This document shows, in pieces, positions 23,606 through 37,200 of a stretch of 64,000 nt of DNA. The stretch's first letter is position 1; each line of letters starts with the position of its first letter. The translations under genes were made by a program, and so were the position numbers. Location of the stretch: positions 41,556-105,555 of the forward strand of contig VZRG01002382.1 of the NCBI GenBank assembly GCA_013397435.1, given 5' to 3'. The notes beneath the pieces are model-generated. The model did not search any database, had not been told where the DNA came from, and was given only the letters and a program-made list of their open reading frames with translations. Origin of the DNA: Erythrocercus mccallii (lineage: Eukaryota; Chordata; Aves; Passeriformes; Dicruridae).

Positions 23606-26600
23606 TCCTCTTTGCCTTCCTAAAAAGTTCACAAATGAGCTATGGATTTTTTGACTTATTAAATATTTGCCTGCCATCCCTGGAGCTTCTGAAACTCTGC
23701 TTCTCAATGACAAATCTGATCCACAGCTCTGACCAAAACAAGCCAGAGCAATGTCCAGGTCTTACCCTCTACTCTGGTTCCACAATTCATTCAAGAGACA
23801 AAAGGCTAAATATAACATTCTTAGTAACACAATAAAATAAAGAGAAATGATACCCTGATTGCCCAGCATAACTCCCAATGTACAGACCTCTATTAGTGCT
23901 CACTATGGCTGCTTTCAGTACCTGCAAAAGTGAGCAGGAGGGTGGGGAGACAGAAGTTCAGGAGTTTCCTCTCCTTGTGTAAGTTAGCAGGGGCATTTAC
24001 TGCAATATTGCCTAGATACTTCAGGTATTTCTACTGCTATGCAGAAAAGGAAACCATCGCTTCCCTGACTAAATAAAAAAAGCACTTAATTTTAGAAGAA
24101 ATTAGAATTGCCCATTCTTAATTTTTTTTCAGTTTTTTAGAAGTGTATATTAAATACACCTAAATGAGAACAACATACAGCCTTAAGTAAAAATCTCCCT
24201 CTACATGAGCATGATGCAGGTTTTTAACAACAACGGGGGTGGTTGCTTACCCTCTTTCTTGACAGAAACTAGGATACAACAAATTAAAATCATATGAGCC
24301 AGATTCAAAGCAAACAAAAAGAGATGAGAAGTTATCAAATGAGATAATGCAAGACTTGTACACAGGTTCAAGTGGGAGCTGGAGGAGTTCTGGCAGGAGA
24401 TGTCTCAGGGGATGCCCTGGCCAGCAGAGTTCCCCCATGGGAGCAGCAGCCACAGCTGCAGTGCTCTCTTTCCTGGAGGTGGCTTCAGGGCCAGGTGCAT
24501 TGCCACCGCAGGGTTGATTCTACCACCGCATAATGAAGAGCAACATTTGGCCTGTAGATCTGCTACTCTTCAGAAAACAGTTTTACTGTATTTGAATTAG
24601 ATATTTAAAAAATTCATTTTTAATGTTGTTGTGTGTAGGGTTCTTTCCATGCTGAGGTTACTAGAAGCTACAAAACTATACCTCAGTTTTGTTCATACCT
24701 CTGAAGATTTTTATTGTCTTCAAGCAAATTAACTATTTGTGGTCTGTGCTAAAAATAGTCACCTGTAAAATTCAGTAGATAACTTTTCTGAAGAGGCCAG
24801 TTTTACAGTTTCTCTTGCCCTGTTTCATGCAGAGCTGCATGACAGACAAGCACAGGTATGTCACTGTAAATCCTGAACTCTACATTTCAAAATGACAGAG
24901 GGAAAAACTCACCAGTCCATTGAAATAAAGAACCCACATGACCTACTTAAAGTAAAAAAAAAAAAAAAAATGCAGCTCAGAAGGAAAGCACATCCATAGT
25001 AGGCAATTTAAGAATATGAGTCAGAGCCACTCCTAAGTCTTCACCACATAGGAGCAAAGCTATAATGCCGCTATCTCAGTTTTCCCAAACCACTCTGAAC
25101 CCAGTCATCACAAGGAAGAGGCCCTCAGAAGACAACTTGCAGCTGTGCAGCATTTAGCAGGACAGACAGATGAGACAGCTGGACTATCAAACTCATGAAA
25201 ACAATTTCCAGTGAAGATGGGGCTGGCTGATGGGTATTGTGTCCTCCTCCCAGCTTCAGCTGAGAATTAGACAGTAAAGTGCAGCAAACTGGAAAATAGA
25301 AGCAGGATATATTTCCACATCCTTTCCCTAACTACCCAGGAAATGTGAGTGATCCCACTGAAAGAGACAAAAAAAAGAAATTCACACAAAATGCCACTTT
25401 TAAAACATGAGTGGGTGTGAGTATTACTGTCATCACCTATTCAGAAAGAATTTGAATCTCACACATCACAAGTCCAAGTACACATCATGTGCTTACATGG
25501 AAATCCCCAGCCTTGTGAAGTGTGTGTTCTGTCCTAGAGCAGTTACATGACACAAACTTCTTTCCCAGAAAAACAGAATTGCATATTCACGTAGGTTTAC
25601 CCTGAAAGGATTTCAAAGGTCTAAAGGACAGAATGAATACAGCAAATGTGATTTCTACAGCGACACACCTTACTAAAGCACTTCAGGGCTCTCCTGAGGT
25701 AATCCTTTTCAGTAAGGTCACAGGTAGCCGAGTTTGTCAGCATTTCAGGGTAATGTTGAAACCTACATCTCATTCCAACCACACAGTGATTAAAGTAGCA
25801 CTTGGACAGTATAAGGTATGCAGATTTAAAAAGTGCCAGGTAATAGAGCTACAACATACACATTCACCATTTTGGCTGAGGGATTAACGTGGAATCAGAG
25901 AAAGGGATAAAGCTGCTTGCTGCCAGACCCACAGAATGGTTCAAGGAAGATAGATACATTTATGCAATACATTGCTAATATATATCTGTATAATTTATTA
26001 AATCCATATATGGGTAAACAAAGGTGCAGAGAACCTAACATCAAAACATTCACATATTATCTAGAGTACTACCGAAGCTCTTACAAGGTGCCAAGCCAGT
26101 ACCCTTTCCAGCAGTGCTGTGAACCACACCCAATGTGAAAATATTTCACATATGAGCAGGAAACTTAGATAACTTAGCCTGAAAAGCAGTTCTACACACT
26201 CAAGAATCTAGGAAGAATCATAAATAGAACCCAGATGGCCAGCCAGTCCAATGCTTACTGTATGAAACCTCATCTCACATTTTCTTGTAAAAATAGGACA
26301 AGAGCTTGAAGCCAAAAGCTATTACAGACATCTGATTCACTAGCATAGTACAAGAAAAAAATCATAAAGGAAGAGGCAACAGGAAGAAAACCACTAAAGG
26401 GGGTGTGGGGAGAATCTAGTTCCTAATCACAGTCCAAAGAATATTTTCTACTTTGTGATAGTTCACAGCAAGTCAAATTTTGGTTTTTAGCTACATAGCA
26501 GTAATTGTGTACATCTCATTATAGTAATTTTCCTCCATTTTTGTCAGCTGGAAATCTCCCAGATCACAGGTGCTCATCAATCTAGGGACATTGGGCAGTT

Positions 26601-27560
26601 CTAAACCAACACAGAACAGCACTGCCCTTCCTGGCCCTTTCAATTCCAACCTACTGAGATACATTTTTGACACCCAAAGGTTTTGTACAAAAACCCAAGA
26701 AGCACCACAGGCATTACAGACACTTTTGGGTCAGCCATTTTGCGTACTGGTGAAAGTTACATTTTAAATGATCTGCAACTCTCTGCTCACATCTCCCACA
26801 GCACAGCACCACTTGAAATAACCAGGAAATCTGCCATGTAATGACAGGGACTTTTGTTTTTTCATTTACACACAAGGATGCTGGCAAGAACTCAGAGGTA
26901 GTCACAACACATCAGCTTTAGTAATTTCCTACTAAATTTAACAACATTTAGAAGTCCACAATCACCTAGAGATATAGAATATAAACAAAATACCCCCAAG
27001 TTCATTCTCTGCTGTACACTTCCTTTCTCCCTCTTTGCCTCTTCACATTTCTTTCAAATCTGCTGGAGGAGACCAGTCAGTTCTGCTCCTTCACTATGCC
27101 TGCAAAGAGAAACTGCACTTCCAGGTGCTCTCAGGAAGTGGAGCAAGCTCTGCACAGGTGGAACCTATTAGCAATTTCTCAGAGAGGTAAGCCTGGATAG
27201 AAGATCATTGTGTTCTAGTAAATAACTTGCAGGAATTTCTCATCCACTTCTCAGTTTACGTCAGGATCTTTGGCTTCCAATCATAGGTAAGCAGAGTTTC
27301 TTCATGCCGGATTTAATCACTAAACCAGGACTCCAAGCTGAAGTCACCACTGATACTAATTTTTTTTTACCTCAGTTCAGAATAGGAGAACGAGGACTGA
27401 GCAGAAAGGAATGGATTGAATGGAAAGATGTGGGCAAGTAGGAGAGGGGAGTTTAACTGCAGCATGCATGTAACAGTTAACAGCACGGCAACTCAAAAAT
27501 GGTTGCTGGTTTTCTCCAGCAATTTGAATGGGGCATTGCATTACAAAAAGCAAAACTGAC
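23606..27560. other. Intergenic, between SPHKAP and DAW1 3' ends
   Basis: The two genes converge here. I recognise only a 17-base A run at 24954-24970 and a GC-richer patch at about 24370-24510. No gene, RNA or classified repeat was seen. Confidence 0.65.
24954..24970 (+). repeat. Poly-A run of 17
   Basis: A simple homopolymer. No retrocopy body or target-site duplication was evident on its left side. Confidence 0.9.
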
Positions 27561-28230
27561 ATTTTAATTCAATGCTTTATTACACACACAAAAAAAAATT
27601 AATACAAAAGTCCTCAAAGCAAGTGCATACCAACACTCCTTTCACAAGTGAGATTACTATAATGCTTTATTCTTTTTTATGAAAAAGGTTACTTGTTAAA
27701 AATTACACATAAAGAAATTGAGCTATCCTAGGCATTCATTCTCACTAATCATGATTTCTCTCTGGTGACTGAAATAACAGACCTGATTCTTCTTAATGCT
27801 ACTCAGTGAAGAGGCAATATGCACTAGTTGAAATATAAGGAACTATTCCATTTAAACATAAGAGGGAAAAAAACATTTCTTCTTGACTATGCAAGTGATC
27901 AAATACTGAGCAGGTTGTGTAAAGAAACTGTGGAATCTTCATCCTTGGAGATATTCAAACCCACGTCAGTCCTGGGCAGCCTGCTTGGATGACAAGGTTC
28001 TGAGCAGGGCAGGCTGCTGTACTAGATGGTCTCCAGTGGTCCCTTCCAACTTCTCCAGTTCTATGATGCTATATCTAAGTTAAACCTATCAAATCTAGAT
28101 AACTGTTCTACTTCAACAGAAGGTGAACAAAGTGAGTAAAAGAAAACAGATCTGAAAGGCTGAGTTTATTGACTCTGAAACTCACAAAGTAGGCAGATAT
28201 ACACCAAACTGGATCCTTCCTTTTCTTCAG
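27560..28230 (-). other. DAW1: Probable DAW1 3' UTR region
   Basis: AATAAA on the - strand occurs at 28170-28165 (61 nt past the stop), 27671-27666 and 27581-27576. The longer forms would include a CR1 fragment. Which site is used cannot be decided here. Confidence 0.4.
27905..28078 (+). mobile_element. CR1 LINE 3' fragment
   Basis: The order ttggagatattcaaaccca, gagcagggcaggctgctgtac, tagatggtctccagtggtc, ccttccaacttctccagttc and a ctatgatgctat end is the CR1 3' end, in + orientation. It lies just beyond the DAW1 stop, antisense to DAW1. Confidence 0.85.
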
Positions 28231-28265
28231 TCAGTGCCAGATTCTACAGGAGTTATCCTTGCTCC
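28231..28265 (-). CDS. DAW1: DAW1 terminal mini-exon (10 residues and stop)
   Basis: The acceptor is TTACTAG. The 35 nt encode (G)SKDNSCRIWH followed by TGA, equivalent to human SKDNTCRIWR. It completes the eighth WD blade. It is too short for ORF methods and was found by homology and phase. Confidence 0.93.
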
Positions 28266-31200
28266 CTAGTAATAAACACACATTGTGAAGGAATCATTTA
28301 GGTGTATTGCACAGTTTATCCATTTTTGTTAATGCCTACATCAACAATGTATCCAGGAGACACATAAATACTTTTTTTCTCCACAACTAACAACAGGCAG
28401 CAGAATCTAGGGCAATATTTTTAGCTGAGATCATCCTGCAGCCCATGACTGTAATGAAGGAAACCTGATCAGAGTTCAGTACCAGATACACAAAAGGTGT
28501 GCTCCCATTTAGAAACCTTTGCCTTTTGTTCATCCACACCTCCCTCATAGCAATGCATTGTGAGGAAATGGCTCAGTCACTGCTCTGGTTCTGGTATGTG
28601 CCCACTGGAGAGATGGAAGGGCGTGCCCATGCCTTTGCACAAATTTGATCATGGCCACATTCTCTTAAATCTCAGTTCTAAAGTGAAGTTCTAGATTTTC
28701 TTGACTATACTGTAAGTCACTGCTGGTACCTGCAATTGGCCCCAGGAAAGTTTTCAGACTATTTTTGTTTTGCCGTAGCAAGATTTCAGATGTGTCTCAA
28801 AAAAAAAAGCAAAGAAAACCAGAATGTATTAGTTACCTGTAATGATTGTATCACCTTTGTAGTTAAAAGCACAGGAGAAGATCTCATCAGCATGGCCCTC
28901 TAATATCTGAAGGCAGTGTCCAGTAGCAGCATCCCAGAGCCGAGCTGTTTTATCAGAACTGGCTGTTAGTATGCAATTGCCTTTAGGGTTGAAACACACC
29001 TTTAAAAAAATACAGAAATTAGCTATGTTACTTAACAAGTCAGTATGCTTAGAGAAAGAAGCATATCAAAGTGATTGAAAGATGAAAATAGAAAGCAGCA
29101 ATTCTTGCATTCAGTTTTTTTAGCTAAAATCAAGGATAGTATTCACTAGAGTCATGCAGGCAAATATCTGTGGCTGAAAACTTTGTGTATTTACAAAGGC
29201 CTCATATACCACGACATTAATACAAAATCATAACTTCCAAATACCAAGCACCAAAATTAGAATTTGTAGCAAATGTAGCAGCTTTATTTAAATGTTATCA
29301 TTATTCTAATGTAAAATTTATACATATTTTATAGTGTTCTACATTAAATAACATACACCTCTGTGGTATCAGAAACTGCACTGGAAACAATTAATTTTAT
29401 AGTAAGTCTCCATATTTTTTAAACAATCACTGCCATAATTGCAGGAATTTCCAGACAATCAGGCACATTTTTTGAGTACTAACCAGACAATATCTGTTTA
29501 TTATATAATTCAAAATTGCTTAATCACTAAAGGCAAAATGTCTGCTCCCCAGAAATCCAATTTCCAAGTAATAACATTCCTAAGTGGTCACATCTCCATA
29601 GAATATCTGCAGAAATACATGGCCTTTCCCACGTGCTCCCAGAGGAGCAGATTCTCTTCTCCAGCACTGAAATGATGCTGGTACTAAGGTCCTGATGGAA
29701 GCTGTCTCTAACCCACCCTCTTGGCAGCTGGGGTTCACACTGTCCTCAGAGGGTCTACACTGAGTGTGAGATACTGCAGTGACTTTAGTAACGGAGGAAA
29801 GACCAATCCTTCTGAACTTACTATTCTCTCCGCAAAATGGTCATATAGACAAATCAACAGAATGAAAGCAATTAAGTTTTGTTGATTAAGAACATCCTAG
29901 ATTCAAAACATTAATATTTCAACATCAAAATACATCCAAAAAAGCAGCACAAACATAGCACACTAGCTTGGAAGCTAGGAAGATTATCTATTTGAAAGGA
30001 TAATTAAAAGCTGCAAGCAATACAAAGTTTGAAAAATATGTACAATGTTGGAAGCAACTAAACCTTTTTGGAACATAACCTTGGTGTTCAAAATTGAGCC
30101 AGATAAGCAAAGCACATGAGCACACTCCTCATGACCAAGTGATTCTTGAAATAGACTTTGTATTTCCAAATCCCTTATGCACTTTTGAAAATAAGATTCT
30201 CCATGGATCTTTCCACAGAAATATGGTTTTTCTGTTCTGTTCCATAAATCAGGTGTGCAGAGAAATGACAAAGTGTAAAGAGGAGCACATCTGGTAGAGG
30301 CAAGGAATAGGGGTGATGGTAAAAGCCTTAGAGGCACCAGCCTTAACATGTCAACAAGAGATTAAAAACCTGGTGCTTATTCTGTCAGAGAATGGCAAAA
30401 TAACACGGGCACAGTTTAGGACAGGTCAGACAGGAGCTATGTTAATGATGACACTGAAAGAACACCTAGAAAGCATCTCCCTCTCTGCTCCCCTGTTCTT
30501 TACCAAGTGGGTGTGCAGACCCAACTGATTCAGGAAAAGAAAAGAGCTAAGGAAACACTTATTTCAGTGGCAACAAAGCCAGGTGTCCAGCCTTAGGAGG
30601 GATGGACTTAAGTGGCTGCCACCGTTCTAAGAAATCAAATGGTAATGACATGACAGTACAGAGAGGTGGCTCTTGGAACCCATAGGAGTCGCACAACCAG
30701 TATTGTCTTAGCTCAGAAGTGAGGAATTGGTAAAAAATCATTGTCTGATAGCTTTTGGCCAAAAGGAACGTTCTTTTAGTAAAGATAACTTCTTAGCCAG
30801 ATCTGTCAATCTTAAATATTAAAGAATGTGGTGGTGTAATGATTAACAGTATTCCTGCATCATGGAATAACTGGTGGATTGAATGTCACACATAAATTAA
30901 AAAAGGTGCATACCACACACAACTTACCTTTGAAATTTCATCTTCATGTCCTTCTAGCTTTGCAATGCACTGTTTTGTTCCTGCATTATAGACTCTTGCT
31001 GACCCTGTTGCAGTAGGAGCCAAATGTGATTGTTATGCTTAAGCACCCATTTCAGTAAGAACATTACAATAAGGTCAGAAGAAACTCATCCTCAGGTTTA
31101 ATTTTGGAAGAAATAGAAGGCAAACTTCACAGAGTTTCCTCCAAGGGTAAAGTATGTTAAAAAGAATCTGTAATCTGGTTGGGAAAGATTGATTTCCTTT

Positions 31201-34200
31201 CCTAACCAAAAATGGATTATCCCGGAAAATTCCAAAAATACGAATACAAAGGTCCACGTAGAACACAGCTTCCTGTTATTTCACAGCCTGTTATTTCAGA
31301 ATATATGTTTCATTTTATTAATAATCTATTCATTATATTTAATAATATAATGATTAAGTATCAGGAAACTTTTTACATTGTCTTTTGTCTTAATATAGCA
31401 AGTACAGGAAAATAGATCCAAATAGTCCTCTCCATCCAGTCTGGTATCCTGTTTCTGGAACTGTGTATCTAAAACTAATACTGTATTGTCATTATGCAGT
31501 ATAATATAAATAACTGAGCAGGTGAATACAGAAAACTATTTATTGTGATTCCTAGACAAATAATAAACATGCAAAACTTCTGCATACCAATAACAAAACA
31601 AAATTGCTTCTTTCACTACCTCTTTATTGTGTATTCCCTTGCTGTGCATTAGAAAAGCCTGCTAGCAAATCCATCAGTAAAATTCCAACTACATTTTTCA
31701 TTTAAGCCTAAATCTGAGCCACCAAATCAACCCCCTCAGAAGCTATTTACACACACATTTATAATATATTTCCAGCCACAAGTGAAATATTTCCTTCCAA
31801 GTTTGAAGTTAAAGGGGAAAGACATGGGGAGTTGATTGAACTATGAACATAAGAACTTTGTCACTGGAGAAAACTTTCAACGTTTAATGCCCAGTTTCTG
31901 TAATGCAACAAACATCGCTCCAATCAAGTCCTCCTCTTGATCAAGCTACATTCAAAGCAGAGCCAAAGGGAAAGGACAAAGGTGTTTGATGGCAGTTGCA
32001 GTTCCCCCAGCAGCAGCAGCCCCTCACTCACCATCAGCAGAGGCCGTTGCAATGCGCTGCCCGGCGTAGTCAAAGCACACATCCAGCACCTCCCTGCTGT
32101 GCGCTGCCAGCGTCGCTATGGGAGTCCCTGTCCCAGCATCCCACAGCTGCACACACAAACAGGGGCACTGATCACTTCTCTGGACTAATTTACTTCATAG
32201 ATTGATAAAGCAACTCATAGAGGCCCTTTCTGATGTCTGACATGTAATAACATGAAAGCTGAGTATAAATCAATACTGAGACAATCTTTAGTTAGTTTAA
32301 TGAAGTCCTATACGTTTTTTAGTTCAGTAGATTTAACTAGACTTCACTGAAATAAGTAAGATTATAAGTTTTACATTTACTTGTAAATTCTCTAATTAAT
32401 TGTATATACTACTTTAAAATAATGCTCAATTTAAAAAAATATACATTTTATATGTCAAGTAGCTGTATTCACTATCTACTCAACCAGCTTACCATGCATG
32501 TTTTGTCCATTGATCCAGTGACAATGAGAGAACAGTCCCAGTTGAACTGGGCACTGCTAATCTCTCCTCGGTGGCCTATTAAAGTATGTAACAACCTACC
32601 AAAAAAATTTAAAAATAATAATTTACATTTATAGTGTGTATTTTTATATACACATTTAAATTATAAGTTCAGAAAATTGTATAGTTAAGGTGTAAAGACT
32701 TCACCATTAAAACAATTGAATGAAGTGGTGCAGCTCATTAAGGATTCTAGCACTACATCAATTCCATTTTCTATCTTTGGAAAAAAGAGGCAGTGAGGAA
32801 AAAAATGGAAAATTCCTCCCTTCTCTTTCAAGAATATTTTAGGGAATGTATTTCCAGTGAAATGTGATGATTTTCAGTACCAGCGACACATTCTTTGTAT
32901 TCGTCTACATGCTAAGCATATACAGCAAGTTTTTCCACACTACTCTCCCATTATCCTACTTCAATGAACTGCAAACAGTACATCTTTAAAACTCCATATA
33001 ATCTAAACCTTTTATAAAATCCACTGAAGATCAAATGGAAGTTAATCAGGTACTCAATGTGAGCATGTTCCCAAATAACAGGCAAATGACAGCCCAACTG
33101 AAATATGATTTCTAATCCTCATTAATCCTGAATTTCATGCTGCACAAGACTGGCAATACAAGTCCCATTAAATTCTTCAGCTTTATCTGAGTAGAGAGGT
33201 TACGATTAGCCAATGCTGATTCCTATTAATTAATGGCCTATAAGGCAACAAAGCCTAAAAAAGATTGAGATATACATGTATTAAAGGATTAGCAAATTGG
33301 GTTATTATCACAATGCTAATATCACTGCATCATTAATAGAAGCAGACTGTAAATAACAGATAAACTGATGACTAGAAAAACAACTAAATGAGTTTAAGTG
33401 ACTGCAGTGTTTTTATTCATTGCACAAGATATATAAGTGTAGCTAAATTAATATATGTGCTAAATGAACAGCAAAGAAAACTTCCTGAGCATTTGAATCT
33501 GCTATTTGTTTATAATAACAGAAACTTTATTATGTTCTTAGCATTTTACAGAATTACTCCTTTTACTTTCTAGCACTGTGATGTCTGCACTGTTGTAATT
33601 GTGTAGATTTTTTTACAGTAAAACCAAAAATCAACAAGCAGATACCAGAGGAAAACTTAATTTTATAAACATATTATTTGGCCATCAAGACTGCTGTTAC
33701 TGTAATACCTAATGCCGAAAATACCTAGTAATACCCAGAAAAAAGTTTTCATTTAAAAGCTGAAAGCTTAAAGTTCCAATTTTCAAAAAGACAGTGTGGG
33801 CTTCAAGCTTTGACACAAAAATCTGATCAAGAAACAGAATAAATAATGTGGAGAACATCTCACAGAAACCATTATCAGATACACAGAAAGAACACAGAAG
33901 ACAAGCTTATGAAGTGCCATAATAAAATTAAGTTATTTATTAAAAGCAATCAGCTTTAGTTAGGACAATATTTTCTTAGCCTTCAGTTTCCAAGTGAAAT
34001 TTGATCTATGGATGCTCTAGTATTTGACTATAATTGCAAATGAGAAACTGCTTCTCTCTCAGCACAGGGGTGTCCAGCACCCCTGACTCAAGATACACAA
34101 CCAGGCTGTTGATTTGCCAAATGAAGCTCTGCAGACACTGTTAACTGAACTACAAAGAACTTTATCTGCCATGGAAATACAGACCTGGATTACAAAAGTT

Positions 34201-37200
34201 TGTTTCCCCCTTCACCCTTTTTTTCTTTTTAATTGTAGTATTTTATGAAGAAAATCTCGAACTCTGTCCAGATTTCTTGTCCCTACATCAACTTCCCTCA
34301 GGGCAGTTCAGGGCACCTACCCAGAATAAAACTCAGGAACATATGTGCTCAGCAGGGTCAGCCAGCAAAATCAGAAGAAACTCAAATTTGGAAAGCTATA
34401 CACTTCACGTAATTCACATGGTCAAAAACAAGCACATAAAACCTCACCTACAAGATTTCTGTAAATCTACTTGAACCTGTCAACAGTAAATTATGATTTG
34501 TCCACAGTCTTTCTGACTGCAGCTTTCCATTATTCCTAAATGTATTCACGCCCAAGTGCCATCTGAAAGGCTGAGTGCTGGCCTTGCCCACTAGCTGATC
34601 ACCAGAGCTGCCAGTGAGAAACTTCTCCTTCATATTCCTGGTATTGGCCCTGATGTGAAATCCATATTGATTACATAGAAAAAAAATGCAACATGAAAAT
34701 CTCCAGACTTTGATTTCACTGTAGGCTCAGACAATAAGCTGGAAAAAGTTGTTTTCAAACAAAAATACTTGCAAGAACACGAGGCTGAAGGAAGTTGAAT
34801 TTAAAGGTCAATTTGCTGAATGAGTGCTGGTATCAAATAAGCTCAAAGATTATAGTATCAAGCCTTAAATGATATACTATGTGTACACTACTTGTAAATC
34901 ATACACTTAGTCTCACTTTTATATATATTGTCTATTGTCCCAAGATATCAGTATACACATACTTTCCTTTTCCATATAAATTTCAGAGATATTCCCCTTG
35001 CTCTCACTAAACTAAAGGCACAACCTCTGTAAACAAAATAGAATGGTTGTCTTCATAAATTAATTTGTCAGTAATCAGGGTGACCATTTTATTACTTTAC
35101 TTACCCTGAGTTTCCCACTGAAAAAAAAAAAGCGGATTTGTCAGTATTATACAAGTTCATATTTACCTGTTGCATTATTATTTGTTGGCATTTTAATCAA
35201 GAGATTTTGTTCTCTACAGTCAAAGGAGAACACATTTTAAATTTACATTGACAAAGGTGAGAAGGAAAAATACACCCTCTATAGTTTTTAAAGACAACAT
35301 AACTAGAATAATTTCCTATAACATAAAATATACTTTCTACTTAAACAATCCTAGACACCTTGCAAGTGAGTTTCCATGTTGCTAACATATATTCCTGTTT
35401 GGAGAATTCACCAGGAACAAGCACAGGATCTGTCCATTCTTTCTGCCTCTTTAGCGCTCATAAGATAGAAATTTCAAACAAAGAATACATACAAAAGAAT
35501 TTCAAGAGCAGCATTCCTTTTCAAAAAACAAAGAGAACAGGAGTAACAAATTACAAAATGAAGGAACATATACTCTAAATTAAATACAAGCTTCATAAGG
35601 TGTAGCTCAACATTTTCTATTTAATCTGTCCCAAAATCATACAAAGTAAAATTATATTTATTAGTGCTTTAGTACCTGCCAGTGCCAACATCCCATACTG
35701 CTACTGTATGGTCAAAAGAGCCAGTGATGATCCTGTCTCCAGCGGTATTGAAAGACAGAGCAATAATTTCTGCTGAATGTCCCTGAGAGAATTTTTAAAA
35801 AGGAGTACAAGAATACAAATTATTACTTTTCCATTAATATAGTTTAATTTGTAGTCTTTTTTCAGCAGCATAATCCTTCCATAACTCATCATTATTTTAT
35901 TTACTGTCTTGTCCAGTGTATCACAATTTGGACAGAAAGATCTACTGACTGTGGAATAGTCAATATCCCAACAACTGCAAAAACTCAGGCACGCCACTTA
36001 AGCAGGAAGCTTATTCACTACATATGACTTAGGATTTATGTGAGAGAAATGCATTGAAGCAGCAGAGGCCAGTCCGACCCTGGGGAATGCCAGCAAGCCA
36101 TGCAGAGCAAAGAGAGATGACAATCTAGAGGTAACTGGATGGCTATCCTCTGCTCATGTTTACCTCCTCCATAAAGAGCAGGTCACAACTGACAGCAGAG
36201 CAGCAGGTTTTAACAAGTGATGGAAGGGATTCTAATCTATAGCACTAATGTCACTGCAATGAGAAAACTTGTCTTTTGATAAATAGGATTCATAAAACAC
36301 CACAGCTTTCTCATTCCCTTCAAGTTTTCTTATTCTGTTTTGTAACTGCAGCCACTGTGGGATCACCTGGTAAAAGAAACTGCAAGGTTTGAAACAGTTG
36401 TAATGGTTACACTGTTATTTATCTCAGCTGGACAACTAAGCAAGGAACACCTCTGAAAACATAATGCAAACGTACATTTAAAGTGGCTACTTCTTCTCCT
36501 TTCTCTAGATCCCATAATTTGGCAGTGGTATCCATGCTTCCAGTTGCCAACAGTGTGCTCTGAGGATTAAATGATAAACATACCTGTGGCGAGAAACATG
36601 GGATAGAAAAAGTTTAAAGGTGTTCATTTCTAAAAAAAATAAAGCAAGGGTTAGGATTAATATTTTTAAAGTGAAAGGTCTGAAATATTTTATGGCATAC
36701 AGAAAACTTGCAGAATTTGTCCAACAGCTTCCAACTAGAACAGCAACAAATCCTTACCACGTAACTCTGGATAAGTACTCAAACCAAGTGGACTCCTTGC
36801 AAGCACATGCTTTGTTTTCTTTATTTCAAAATTCTCATTGATATACTCCAATTACTGTCCAGTCTGATAGTCCTCCCTAGAACTATCATTTGGTAGGTTT
36901 TCTCTGTTACTTGATTGATGAGATTGGGGCAAAGATCATCTAAACAGTTCTGTGTACTCACAAACAGATTCTGTGCACTCACCCTTATCAGGTGTCATTA
37001 TCGATGTCATTTGCCAAGGACATCGCCACAACATCATATTTAAGAAAAAGCAAGAACAAAAGATCAACAACTACTTTAATTCATTTTTCACACTAAAAAT
37101 CATGTAGTCACCCTCCCAGTCTCTGTAATTATCCAGTGTGATTGCTCTGCAAATAAAGAATAGCAGGTACCACGAGAAAAGGAAAACAGTAGCTCAGTCT

